From Actinomycetes bacterium (GTDB lineage Bacteria > Actinomycetota > Acidimicrobiia > Acidimicrobiales > Acidimicrobiaceae), in assembly GCA_021823045.1 (NCBI GenBank), contig JAKAPB010000059.1, forward strand, positions 1-8,123: a stretch of DNA of 8,123 bases, in the 5' to 3' direction. The notes beneath the pieces are model-generated. The model ran no database searches. It saw only the letters and a list, made by a program, of their open reading frames with translations, and was not told where the DNA came from. The position numbers were made by a program, and so were the translations under genes. This document shows, in pieces, positions 1 to 7,271 of this stretch (positions within the stretch are counted from its first letter, which is position 1; each line of letters opens with the position of its first letter).

Positions 1-262
<262 letters not shown>

Positions 263-277
263 TCATCTAACTTAGTC

Positions 278-390
278 CAAAGGCCGTATTCGACCTCTTG
301 TAGCTGGACCTTCTTCCAACCCTAAGTCAACGCATCCCTGCGTGGCCCTTGGGCACCCCTGGACCCTCGAACGGACAAAGGCCGTATTCG
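278..390. repeat. 15-bp direct repeat pair in the atpB-atpE spacer
   Basis: The 15-mer CAAAGGCCGTATTCG occurs exactly twice in the same orientation, at 278-292 and 376-390, with starts 98 nt apart. The bases either side differ, so this is not simply one long tandem duplication. The DNA between the copies holds two short perfect hairpins. The function is unknown. A protein or RNA binding site, or the remnant of a small repeat element, are both possible. Confidence 0.75.
330..354 (-). other. Two adjacent small hairpins in the atpB-atpE spacer
   Basis: Bases 330-343 form a 5-bp stem ACGCA/TGCGT around a 4-nt loop. Immediately next to it, 345-354 is the 10-base palindrome GCCCTTGGGC. Neither is followed by a T-run on the minus strand, so they are not intrinsic terminators. 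They may shape or protect the mRNA between the two cistrons. Each stem alone is short enough to occur by chance. Confidence 0.4.
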
Positions 391-412
391 GATCCAGCGA
401 ACTAGTGAACTC

Positions 413-438
413 GGTTTTCGCCCCAAAGGGCGCAAACC
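413..438 (-). other. Intercistronic stem-loop just after atpB
   Basis: Two 5-bp helices, GGTTT/AAACC (413-417 with 434-438) and CGCCC/GGGCG (419-423 with 428-432), stack across one mismatch and close a 4-nt loop. The structure begins 17 nt past the atpB stop codon. No T-run follows on the minus strand, so a Rho-independent terminator is unlikely. By inference it could block 3'-to-5' decay, or attenuate or process the transcript between atpB and atpE. Confidence 0.6.
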
Positions 439-454
439 TACGCTGATTAAACTC

Positions 455-1228
455 TTAGTGACTCCCAGCCATCGACTCACCTATATATACCGCAGTGAGA
501 ATCGTGAAGATGAATGCTTGCAGCGCACTAACGAAGATCTCATAACCGGTAAGAACGGTAAGCATTGCAAATGGTAACGGTAGCAGTACTAACGAAATAC
601 TCTTTGCAAACATCGCCTCTGACAGTGCCGCAAAGGTAATTAATAAAAGGTGACCGGCGAGCATATTGCCAAAGAGCCGGATTGCCAGAGCAAATGGGCG
701 CACGAAGAAGGTCGAAAGGATCTCCAACGGAACAAGGAGGATCAGTAGCGCCCCGGGGACCCCCGATGGGACGACGCTGTGCTTGAAGTAACTAGCAAAG
801 CCCTGCTTTTTTATTCCAACCACGATAAAAGTAACCCACACGGTTATCGCTAGCGGAAGTGTGACACCCATCCTCGCCGTCGAGGGCATCTGGAATACCG
901 GTACTACCTCAAAGAGGTTGTTTATCAGAATGAAGAAGAAGAGCCCGCAAAGATAGGGGAGCCAGACGAGGCCGTCGGGTCCCATTATGTCTAGGACAAT
1001 CGAATTGGTAATGAAGTCGACACCCGCTTCGACAACGTTCTGCACTCCAGTTGGAACGAGCGCCTTCCTCTTGCCGGCCGTATAAAAGAGTAAAAAGGTG
1101 ATAGCAGTGGCTAAAACTGCGGTCAAAGTGACCTTATTGAAGGCTAGAGCACTTCCACCGAGGAAGAATGGCTTCCAGTTAAGAACCTCGCCGATCGGCG
1201 GGAAATTGACTGCGCCTAGGATCGACAT
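455..1228 (-). CDS. atpB: F-type ATP synthase subunit a
   Basis: Subunit a is the membrane stator that holds the two proton half-channels beside the c-ring. From the chosen start the protein has 257 residues, a normal length. The essential arginine is R184 in RLFGNMLAGH, and the last helix keeps the conserved pattern YEIFVSALQAFIF (229-241). Earlier hydrophobic segments at about 34-49, 90-108, 124-139 and 158-176 complete the usual 5-6 helix fold, and INNLFE (102-107) is the family motif in helix 2. The frame stays open to a GTG at 1232-1234 that overlaps the previous stop by 4 nt (GTGA). However, AAGGGAG abuts that GTG with no spacing and sits 5 nt before the ATG at 1226-1228, so I place the start at the ATG. 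Confidence 0.95.
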   Translation of the reverse strand: MSILGAVNFPPIGEVLNWKPFFLGGSALAFNKVTLTAVLATAITFLLFYTAGKRKALVPTGVQNVVEAGVDFITNSIVLDIMGPDGLVWLPYLCGLFFFILINNLFEVVPVFQMPSTARMGVTLPLAITVWVTFIVVGIKKQGFASYFKHSVVPSGVPGALLILLVPLEILSTFFVRPFALAIRLFGNMLAGHLLLITFAALSEAMFAKSISLVLLPLPFAMLTVLTGYEIFVSALQAFIFTILTAVYIGESMAGSH

Positions 1229-1230
1229 CG

Positions 1231-1677
1231 TCACTCCCTTCCCGACTTTGGTTTAATGCCCGAATACGCCATGTAGGCAGTCACTCGCCTAGCCTCCCAA
1301 GAAACCGCCGCTACGTGGGCAGCAATCAACGTCAACCCCAATGCTTTCAAACTCATCCAGCTGGCCGTAGCTACCGGGATGACCGCGACGGTTAGCAGCA
1401 ACAAATCAAAGAAGAAGCTACCCATAGCGGCCGCCATGAGTGCGACCGGAGAGATCCTACCGCCCCAGACGAGTGCTCTTGCCGCAACTATAAAATTGAT
1501 AACGACTAGCAACAATGCATATAGCGACGAATAAAGGCCATTAATTCCCCAAAGGTACCAGGAAAGTGCCACAAGTATCGGTCCTAATACCAGAGCCGCT
1601 ATGGCCATCCCCTTTGCGAGGGTAGCTTCTGGTCCATCACCAATGGGTGGACTTTGCGATTCGGTCAGGTTGAACAC
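1231..1677 (-). CDS. AtpI-like four-helix membrane protein (ATP synthase I family)
   Basis: This 148-residue protein has four predicted membrane helices at about 24-43, 48-68, 78-102 and 108-126, short loops and a basic C-terminal tail (RRVTAYMAYSGIKPKSGRE). Size, topology and the place directly before atpB match the AtpI / 'ATP synthase subunit I' group, which includes the mycobacterial gene at the same site. AtpI proteins are known elsewhere to assist c-ring assembly and stability but are not part of the finished core enzyme. The start is GTG with an AGGTGA-type ribosome site about 8 nt upstream. It begins on the base after the upstream stop codon (TAG-GTG) and its own TGA lies just before the preferred atpB start, so it is tightly coupled on both sides. 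The family assignment rests mainly on topology and context because these proteins diverge quickly. Confidence 0.72.
   Translation of the reverse strand: MFNLTESQSPPIGDGPEATLAKGMAIAALVLGPILVALSWYLWGINGLYSSLYALLLVVINFIVAARALVWGGRISPVALMAAAMGSFFFDLLLLTVAVIPVATASWMSLKALGLTLIAAHVAAVSWEARRVTAYMAYSGIKPKSGRE
1234..1240 (-). promoter_or_regulatory. Ribosome binding site that decides the atpB start
   Basis: The minus strand reads AAGGGAG, ending 5 nt before the ATG at 1226-1228. The alternative GTG at 1232-1234 overlaps the last base of this motif, which leaves no usable spacing. The site lies inside the last codons of the preceding AtpI-like gene, so the two genes are probably translationally coupled. 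Confidence 0.7.
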
Positions 1678-2088
1678 CTACACATCACCTTGATCATTGT
1701 TCAAAAGCTTTGCCGATCCCTCAATATTTTCCGGTACGGTCAGGTCCCCGCCCAACAGGCCGCCAATCCCTGCCCCTGGAGGGACGTCTTCCTTTTTTCT
1801 AGTTGGTAATTCCGCTTTTGAAGAAAGGTCGACGAAGACATAGTAGTACTTGACCGCGGTACCTATGATTCCGAGCGCCCCGAGGATGATCACATACCAA
1901 GGGGAATGAAAGTGCGAAGAGAGATAGTAGCCGACGCCAAGGAGGATGAAGGGTACGCCGAGTATCTCGACGGCCGATGCGATCCCGTCAGTAACGCCGG
2001 TAACTGCCCCGGCGACTGCGTTTTCGCTACCATCCCGTCTAGTCGGCTTTATGAGCATACCGGTGAGCGACCGCCTAGTTTTGGCCAC
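1678..2088 (-). CDS. atpZ: AtpZ/AtpI-family two-helix ATP synthase accessory protein
   Basis: The protein has 136 residues with two membrane helices at about 38-58 and 64-86. They are joined by a short loop and followed by YYYVFVD and a charged stretch (SSKAELPTRKKED), a hairpin layout typical of the AtpZ/AtpI family found at the head of atp operons. AtpZ proteins are reported to act with AtpI in ATP synthase assembly or stability, and a role in divalent cation supply has also been proposed. The N-terminal 35 residues are basic then small and polar. The C-terminal 36 residues are glycine-rich then acidic and look disordered. The start is GTG at 2086-2088, with GAGGGAG 4 nt upstream. It is the first gene of the Fo cluster, after a 161-nt gap that contains a possible promoter. 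Confidence 0.72.
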   Translation of the reverse strand: MAKTRRSLTGMLIKPTRRDGSENAVAGAVTGVTDGIASAVEILGVPFILLGVGYYLSSHFHSPWYVIILGALGIIGTAVKYYYVFVDLSSKAELPTRKKEDVPPGAGIGGLLGGDLTVPENIEGSAKLLNNDQGDV

Positions 2089-2092
2089 TTAG

Positions 2093-2099
2093 CTCCCTC
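2093..2099 (-). promoter_or_regulatory. Ribosome binding site of the atpZ-like gene
   Basis: The minus strand reads GAGGGAG, ending 4 nt before the GTG at 2086-2088. It supports the GTG rather than the internal ATG ten codons further in as the start. Confidence 0.6.
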
Positions 2100-2121
2100 T
2101 TAGTCAACTCTTGGCTCTCTC

Positions 2122-2127
2122 AGTATA
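2122..2127 (-). promoter_or_regulatory. Possible -10 element for the ATP synthase gene cluster
   Basis: The minus strand reads TATACT, five of six matches to the bacterial -10 consensus, in an AT-rich patch 34 nt before the atpZ-like start codon. No convincing -35 box lies 16-18 nt upstream (TTGTAA is 22 nt away). Actinobacterial housekeeping promoters often have weak -35 boxes, and this 161-nt gap is the natural place for an operon promoter. The rest of the gap shows no gene. Confidence 0.35.
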
Positions 2128-2249
2128 TGAATAATTAACGAATGCTAGGTTACAAGAGCTACGCAGATATCGCAAAGTGAGTCAGCATACCCCAACCTTC
2201 TACGGGGCATCCTTGGGCTTTTACGACTCCGGAACTAGGACGAGAATCG

Positions 2250-3422
2250 CTAGTTTCCCGACCTCTTTGCGTGGACCCGCTTTGCACTTGCGCCCCGCGA
2301 GTGCTGGCTTGGTCCCATCTGTCTTATAGCGTCGATACTTCTCTTTCTCACCGTGGGGTGGAAGAGGGTATACAAAAGTACCAGTGCTGCGAGGAAGAAG
2401 ACCGGAATCTCAGCATTGCCGTGGTTGACAAATGTCGGAGTGAGTGCAAACCCCGAAAGCACCACGGTCCAAGCCCAGAGGATAAGCACCGATCTCCTTG
2501 GGCCATGTCCCATCTCGTAAAGGCGGTGATGGAGGTGTTCTTTGTCTGGGGACGATACACCGCTTCTTCGAGCGGTGCGTCTGACAATAGCGAATACCAT
2601 GTCGAACATCGGTACACCCAAAATTACAAACGGAATGAAGAGCGGGGCAAAGAAGAAGAAGGTTTCACCGCTGACATCGGATGTTCGGCCGCCTACCACC
2701 GACGTTGAAGCGGCCATCAGTATCCCCAAGAACATCGCTCCGGTATCACCCATAAATATCTTTGCGGGATTAAAATTGTGCGGGAGAAAACCCAAGCAGA
2801 CACCTAACGCAATTAGTGCAACTAGCGGTCCTAAAGATGACGCCGGCAACTGTCCGAGGTTTTCCAGTTTGATCGAATAGATCCCGAAGGAGAGGGATGC
2901 GATCGCTACTACACCCGCTGCTAATCCGTCTAATCCATCGATCAGATTGATTGCGTTGGCCATAGCCACCACCCAGATCGCAGTCAAAAGCGGCGTCAGG
3001 CTCGGCGACAAGATCACTACACCGGCGAAGGGCACCTTAAACCAAAACATCGTCACGCCAAAGACCCACAGTACCGATGAGGCAAGGACCTGACCAGCTA
3101 CTTTAGCCGGGGCAGAAACGTCCAACAGGTCATCGAGTAGTCCTACCCCCGCCATTACAACCGCTGCGAGAACAATTCCGATCGGTTCCGAAGAGCCGTG
3201 AAAGACATCTTTGAAATATGGGAGTTGCGATGCTACAAGCATTGCAACCAAGAAGCCGCCAACCATTGCCACTCCACCGAGGGTGGGCGTCGTCACCTTA
3301 TGGATCTTCCTACCCCCCGGTTCGACAACCGCTCCAACCACGGTTGCGAGGTGGCGCACGACAAAGGTTGCACCATAGGTGGTGGCAGCCGCGACCGCCA
3401 CCACGACTAGGTAGGGCAACAC
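2250..3422 (-). CDS. wecA: WecA-type polyprenyl-phosphate sugar-1-phosphate transferase
   Basis: This MraY/WecA/TagO-superfamily membrane enzyme moves a sugar-1-phosphate (GlcNAc-1-phosphate in the characterised WecA proteins) from a UDP-sugar onto decaprenyl- or undecaprenyl-phosphate, the first step of a cell-surface polymer. Its 390 residues are mostly membrane helices. Visible motifs in order are RKIHK (38-42), the Mg-binding DDLLD (97-101), NAINLIDGLDG (156-166), NFNPAKIFMGDTG (216-228) and the WecA-branch histidine motif HLHHR (296-300). MraY-specific lipid II context is absent. The last 35 residues form a basic, probably cytoplasmic tail. The start is GTG, overlapping the glyA stop by one base (TAGTG), with AGGA 6 nt upstream, so translation is coupled to glyA. 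The position before the atp genes matches rfe/wecA in mycobacteria, where it initiates arabinogalactan linker synthesis. The product here is not known. Confidence 0.9.
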   Translation of the reverse strand: MLPYLVVVAVAAATTYGATFVVRHLATVVGAVVEPGGRKIHKVTTPTLGGVAMVGGFLVAMLVASQLPYFKDVFHGSSEPIGIVLAAVVMAGVGLLDDLLDVSAPAKVAGQVLASSVLWVFGVTMFWFKVPFAGVVILSPSLTPLLTAIWVVAMANAINLIDGLDGLAAGVVAIASLSFGIYSIKLENLGQLPASSLGPLVALIALGVCLGFLPHNFNPAKIFMGDTGAMFLGILMAASTSVVGGRTSDVSGETFFFFAPLFIPFVILGVPMFDMVFAIVRRTARRSGVSSPDKEHLHHRLYEMGHGPRRSVLILWAWTVVLSGFALTPTFVNHGNAEIPVFFLAALVLLYTLFHPTVRKRSIDAIRQMGPSQHSRGASAKRVHAKRSGN

Positions 3423-4729
3423 TAGACTTCCTGCTGCCTCTCAAGTGGGGGTGGGAACTTAGAACAGAGATGACCTACCTCATCCCTGATGGATTGGATT
3501 GCCCCCTGATCCTTTCTATCCCGCAGCGCCCTGGCAATCAACGAGCCGACCTTTTCCATTTCCGACACCCCCATACCGCAAGTCGTCATGGCCGGGGTCC
3601 CAAAGCGCAGCCCAGATGTGACAAATGGCGAGCGCGGGTCGAAGGGAATCTGGTTGCGGTTGCAAGTGATCCCCGCTGAGTCCAAAACTTCCTGGGCTTC
3701 TTTGCCCGACAGCTCGGCGTCAAAGTTACGCAGGTCACACAGGATCAGATGGGTATCAGTACCGCCGGATACGAGCCTAAAACCTTCAGCCACTAGCGAA
3801 TCAGCCAAAGCCTTTGCGTTCTCCACTACCGAGCGTGCGTAGACCCGAAAGCTCGGATCTAGCGCCTCTTTAAACGCAACCGCCTTTGCTGCAATGGCAT
3901 TCTCAAGCGGACCGCCCTGAAGCCCAGGAAAGATGGCTTTATCGATCTTTGTAGCGATTTCTGGAGAATTTGTAACGACTGCTGCACCCCTCGGGCCACG
4001 CAGAGTCTTATGTGTCGTAAAGGTCATTAAGTCGCATCCAGGACCATTTGCCCCGACTAGCGGATTCGGATAAACCCCACCGGCAATTAATCCCGCAACG
4101 TGCGCAGCATCGAACATTACGTAGGCGCCTACCCCGTCTGCGATCTCCCTAATCGGGTCGATATCGATGATCCTCGGGTAGGCGGTGGCGCCAACGACGA
4201 TAAGCTTTGGGTGGTGCTCCGTTGCTAAAGTCGCTATCTGACCGAGGTCGATCCGCTCCAGGTCGTCCTCGTCTTCGGAGAGTCCGTAGGATACAAAGTT
4301 GTAAAGTCGGCCGGAGAAGTTGACTGGAGAACCGTGGGTGAGGTGCCCGCCCTGGTCGAGGCGCATGGCCAACACGGTGTCTCCGGGCTCGAGGAGGCCT
4401 AGATAGGCCCCAGCGTTTGCGTTTGCGCCGGCATGAGGCTGAACGTTGGCAAATCCGGCTCCAAATAGTTCTTTGAGGCGGTCAATTGCTAGTTGCTCGA
4501 TCTCGTCGACAACGGCATTTCCACCGTAGTAACGCTTTTTCGGATATCCCTCGGCGTACTTGTTGGTCAGTACGGAACCCGTGGCCTCCATGACCGCTAC
4601 CGAGGTGAAGTTTTCTGAAGCTATCAACTGCAGCGTCGTCCTTTGACGCTCCTGCTCCCTCTCGATCAGCTCATAAAGCTCTGGGTCTCCCCTTTTGACC
4701 TGACCCAATGGATTATACGACGGCGTCAT
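3422..4729 (-). CDS. glyA: Serine hydroxymethyltransferase
   Basis: This cytosolic PLP enzyme interconverts serine plus tetrahydrofolate with glycine plus 5,10-methylene-tetrahydrofolate, the main one-carbon source for nucleotides and methionine. From the chosen ATG it has 435 residues, a normal length. The active-site lysine is K241 in [11 protein letters not shown]. Other family motifs are LIASEN (35-40), [10 protein letters not shown] (61-70), [10 protein letters not shown] (96-105), the PLP-ring contacts D207 and H210 in [12 protein letters not shown], and the C-terminal [12 protein letters not shown] (369-380). The frame is open nine codons further to a TTG, but AGGAG lies 7 nt before the ATG at 4727-4729 and homologues start near here. 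It sits 68 nt after tsaC and overlaps wecA by one base. glyA before an atp operon is familiar from Bacillus, while the neighbouring tsaC and wecA recall the mycobacterial order. Confidence 0.97.
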   Translation of the reverse strand: MTPSYNPLGQVKRGDPELYELIEREQERQRTTLQLIASENFTSVAVMEATGSVLTNKYAEGYPKKRYYGGNAVVDEIEQLAIDRLKELFGAGFANVQPHAGANANAGAYLGLLEPGDTVLAMRLDQGGHLTHGSPVNFSGRLYNFVSYGLSEDEDDLERIDLGQIATLATEHHPKLIVVGATAYPRIIDIDPIREIADGVGAYVMFDAAHVAGLIAGGVYPNPLVGANGPGCDLMTFTTHKTLRGPRGAAVVTNSPEIATKIDKAIFPGLQGGPLENAIAAKAVAFKEALDPSFRVYARSVVENAKALADSLVAEGFRLVSGGTDTHLILCDLRNFDAELSGKEAQEVLDSAGITCNRNQIPFDPRSPFVTSGLRFGTPAMTTCGMGVSEMEKVGSLIARALRDRKDQGAIQSIRDEVGHLCSKFPPPLERQQEV

Positions 4730-4736
4730 CGACACT

Positions 4737-4741
4737 CTCCT
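4737..4741 (-). promoter_or_regulatory. Ribosome binding site that decides the glyA start
   Basis: The minus strand reads AGGAG, ending 7 nt before the ATG at 4727-4729. The longer frame from the TTG at 4754-4756 has no comparable site, so glyA is nine codons shorter than the longest open frame. Confidence 0.75.
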
Positions 4742-4797
4742 ATTTCTTTGCCTCAATCATCCTATAGACCGAAGTGCAACTTTCAGGGGATCGTAAA

Positions 4798-5505
4798 TCA
4801 ATCGACTTTCCCTAAGGCCTCAAGTATCCGAAACAACTCGACTTCCCCCTGGCGCATAACCACGGGTACGCCACCCCTAAAATCAACCACAGTGGACGAC
4901 TTGCCAGAAGGAACTCCTCCCTCGACCATAACCGAGATCCCGAGCTCGAACAGGGCCCGGTGAGATTTTGGCCACGGTTCTAAAGCAAGTTGTTCGATAA
5001 ATTCGGGTATCGATGCAACAGAAGGCAGGCCGGAGATATTCGCCGAAGTCATGGCGAGTGGCCCAGTGATCTCGAGTAACCAGCGTAACAGAGGATCGTT
5101 CGGTATCCGAAGACCAACGCTTGAACCATCTCCACCGAGGTAGCGGGCGAAGTATTCGTGACAGCTAACTATGACGGTCAGCGGCCCGGGCCAGATGGCA
5201 TCTTCGATCCGAAAGAGAGACTCTAAGTCATCTTCGCCCAAGAACGGCGTAACCGATGAAATCGACGGGATGAGCACCGCTAGCGTCTTGTCACTTGGTC
5301 GCCTCTTGATCTCAAAGATCTTCTTTATCGCTTCTTCGTCGTCAAAACCAGCCCCGAGACCCAAAACGGTGTCGGTCGCCAAACACGCAACCTTTGACCT
5401 CTCGATCAATCCAAAGATTGACCATGCGGCTTCTTCAGAATCGGTTGTCTCAACGGAGTCGCCGGTTCTAGGGGTGTGGATCTGATATAGGGACACGTCT
5501 TCCAC
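4798..5505 (-). CDS. tsaC: L-threonylcarbamoyladenylate synthase (TsaC/YwlC type)
   Basis: The enzyme makes threonylcarbamoyl-AMP from threonine, bicarbonate and ATP, the first step of the universal t6A37 tRNA modification in the cytosol. The 235 residues contain one YrdC-like domain: ATDTVLGLG (43-51, nucleotide pocket), the basic KRRPSDK (67-73), WPGPLT (105-110), VGLRIPND (130-137), MTSANISG (152-159) and STVVDF plus R218 near the end. There is no C-terminal Sua5 extension, so it is the short form. The family's usual Y in VYGLG is L48 here. The N-terminus is about 20 residues longer than the core domain. The start is uncertain: GTG at 5503-5505 has only a weak ribosome site, and GTG three codons later (5494-5496) is an alternative. 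It starts 14 nt after the exporter permease gene, an unusual upstream neighbour, since prmC is common at this place. Confidence 0.92.
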   Translation of the reverse strand: MEDVSLYQIHTPRTGDSVETTDSEEAAWSIFGLIERSKVACLATDTVLGLGAGFDDEEAIKKIFEIKRRPSDKTLAVLIPSISSVTPFLGEDDLESLFRIEDAIWPGPLTVIVSCHEYFARYLGGDGSSVGLRIPNDPLLRWLLEITGPLAMTSANISGLPSVASIPEFIEQLALEPWPKSHRALFELGISVMVEGGVPSGKSSTVVDFRGGVPVVMRQGEVELFRILEALGKVD

Positions 5506-5519
5506 CGAGGTCTTCGTCG

Positions 5520-7271
5520 CTATCTTCTTTTGGCAGATCCTAGGGCGTCGCGGCCAAAATGACTTACTTTTCCCCTCAGACTTTCCCAGATGAGCGAGTG
5601 GGTTTCGACCCCAAGATCCCGAGAATTAAAGCTAAAGCTACCGAGTTCGACCAAGCCAAGAGATAAAACAACGAGAATTGCACCCGATGTCCAATCGACT
5701 GCACTAGCTGGAGCTGGGGACATCTGATGCAGGATCGAACTGTCCAGCACCCAGTGGTTGATTGGGCCAATACCGCCTAGCAGTTCAAGGAGGACCGACC
5801 AGCCAAGTACTACATAAGCCGCTCGTGAAGCCCAACTGCCGGCTAGGCCAAAGGCCGCCATCGCTATTCCCTGAATGAAGACTCCCCCCGGTAGCAGGTT
5901 GACCCCGGCAGCAAGGAGAGTAGCTAGAGGTAAAGCCGCTCCGCCCATCAAAGCCCCGATAAATAAGGTAAATCCTGCGACCAATGACGCTAAGGTCAGG
6001 GCCGCTACATAAAGTGCGAACCTCTCCCAAATCCATCTGCTCCTCCGATAACTTCGTAGCAGAAAGTGTTCGACCCGGAGGGTGTTCTCCTCCTCATAGG
6101 TTTCCTTGGGTAATGAAGCGGAGAACACCTCAATCATCACGGCCAAGATTAGCGACGCCACGCCCAGAAAGCCTCTAGCGTTTGCACCTTTGGCCCCAAG
6201 GCGCGAAAAGACTCCCTCGATCGAAGACCCCGCCATCGTCGAGCCAGCCCCATCGGCGACCATCCCAATCGCAAATCCGCAAAGGGCGATGGCGAGGAGC
6301 CAAGAGATCACGATTGGACCAAACAACCTGCGAACGAGTCCAAGGTGACCGAGAACATTCTCACTCCGAGTGGAACGCTTTGTGCCTCCTGCGGTGAAAA
6401 AACTGCCGCCGACATCTCGGACTCCAGCCAAATATAAAGAAACAATGATGGCGGCAGCAGAGAAGAGTAAAACCGGCACAAATGCCAAAGGCTCGGGAGC
6501 GCTAAGCGGAGATAGCTTCTCGACCCAACCAAGAGGCGAGGCCCAGATAAGCCAGTTGGCACCGACTTTGGCGTCGGCGAGCATCCTTATTAAGTATCCC
6601 GCAGCTAGCAGCCAACCACACCAGCTTGAAGCCTGCCTCCTGGTTGCGGTCATTTGAGAACTAAACAGGGCGAAAGAAGCGAATATGACCGGCGCAGCGA
6701 TAGACGCCGTGGCAAAAAACAGTGCCTCGGGAACTGACAGGCCAAGCCTCGAATCAAGACTCAAAGCCGCCAAAGTGAGACTCAGTGTTACCCACATCGC
6801 AAAGATGCCCCTCAATATGGCGCTAAACACCGACCAGGTCGTACGTCTGTGGGTTGTAGGCATAGAAAGTACGAGTTCCCATCGAAGCGATTCCTCTTCC
6901 GCTTTGATCGCCTTGGTTGTGGTCAAAAAGCCCCAAACGGCACCGATAACTGAGATACTGAGGAATGACTTGAACTGAGTAAAGCCAATAACGGTGTTCA
7001 AGCCAGGTGCAGGGCCGAAAAGAGCGATGGTCGCAAGGTTTGACCCAAATGCCCTAGCTAGTGCCTCCCTCTGAGCGACGCTCGAATAGATATTTAGGTA
7101 ACTCAGGGCAGAACTCGCCACTAAAGCGAAGAACACGAAACCCCAGATGGTCCCTGATCTGATCATCGTCTTGGTGAAGTAAATCCCAAAATACTCTCTT
7201 GAGCGATCGACCCGACCCGCTGTTAATTTCGCGTCCAATAATTCAGCTTCCTTCCCTCGTCCTGTCGTCAT
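5520..7271 (-). CDS. ABC exporter permease, polyketide-antibiotic-exporter-like
   Basis: This is a 583-residue integral membrane protein with about 12 hydrophobic segments. It matches in layout the large actinobacterial permeases annotated as exporters of polyketide antibiotics, which pair with a separate CcmA-type ATPase. Two half-domains are visible: each carries an acidic-basic block after its second or third helix, EEESLRWELVLSMPTTHRR (125-143) and YEEENTLRVEHFLLRSYRR (392-410), an internal duplication that probably contacts the ATPase. Other family-like patches are NWLIWASPLGWVEKL (239-253) with LAGVRDVGGSFF (281-292), and MSPAPASAVDW with FNSRDLG near the C-terminus. The ATG at 7269-7271 overlaps the ATPase remnant by 29 nt but has no clear ribosome site. 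A TTG at 7236-7238 with AAGGAAG 8 nt upstream is an alternative. The substrate is unknown. The gene is intact, but its partner ATPase is disrupted. Confidence 0.8.
   Translation of the reverse strand: MTTGRGKEAELLDAKLTAGRVDRSREYFGIYFTKTMIRSGTIWGFVFFALVASSALSYLNIYSSVAQREALARAFGSNLATIALFGPAPGLNTVIGFTQFKSFLSISVIGAVWGFLTTTKAIKAEEESLRWELVLSMPTTHRRTTWSVFSAILRGIFAMWVTLSLTLAALSLDSRLGLSVPEALFFATASIAAPVIFASFALFSSQMTATRRQASSWCGWLLAAGYLIRMLADAKVGANWLIWASPLGWVEKLSPLSAPEPLAFVPVLLFSAAAIIVSLYLAGVRDVGGSFFTAGGTKRSTRSENVLGHLGLVRRLFGPIVISWLLAIALCGFAIGMVADGAGSTMAGSSIEGVFSRLGAKGANARGFLGVASLILAVMIEVFSASLPKETYEEENTLRVEHFLLRSYRRSRWIWERFALYVAALTLASLVAGFTLFIGALMGGAALPLATLLAAGVNLLPGGVFIQGIAMAAFGLAGSWASRAAYVVLGWSVLLELLGGIGPINHWVLDSSILHQMSPAPASAVDWTSGAILVVLSLGLVELGSFSFNSRDLGVETHSLIWESLRGKVSHFGRDALGSAKRR

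Noticed and set aside
303..330. TTGACT on the minus strand (325-330) as the -35 box of an atpE promoter
   Set aside because: No acceptable -10 lies 16-18 nt downstream. The nearest partial match, TACAAG, is about 22 nt away.
1255..1272. CGAATACG in the 3' end of the AtpI-like gene as a third copy of the spacer repeat
   Set aside because: Only 8-9 bases match, and they fall in coding sequence, so chance is sufficient.
2190..2222. Hairpin CCCAA...TTGGG followed by CTTTT between wecA and the atpZ-like gene, as a terminator
   Set aside because: The short T-run follows the stem on the plus strand, where there is no gene. In the minus direction there is no T-run, and the 17-nt loop with a 5-bp stem is weak.
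1906..2880. Several open frames of 65-145 codons on the plus strand opposite the atpZ-like and wecA genes
   Set aside because: They are shadows of genes with clear family motifs, show low-complexity or unrelated composition, and no plausible ribosome site or known domain supports them.
3198..3842. Plus-strand open frames opposite the wecA start and the glyA 3' end
   Set aside because: They are antisense to conserved coding sequence, and their translations are rich in Arg, His and Pro, as expected from reverse reading of these codons.
5576..6978. Multiple open frames on both strands inside the exporter permease gene
   Set aside because: The permease frame is continuous for 583 codons with conserved membrane segments, and the other frames overlap it fully without independent evidence.
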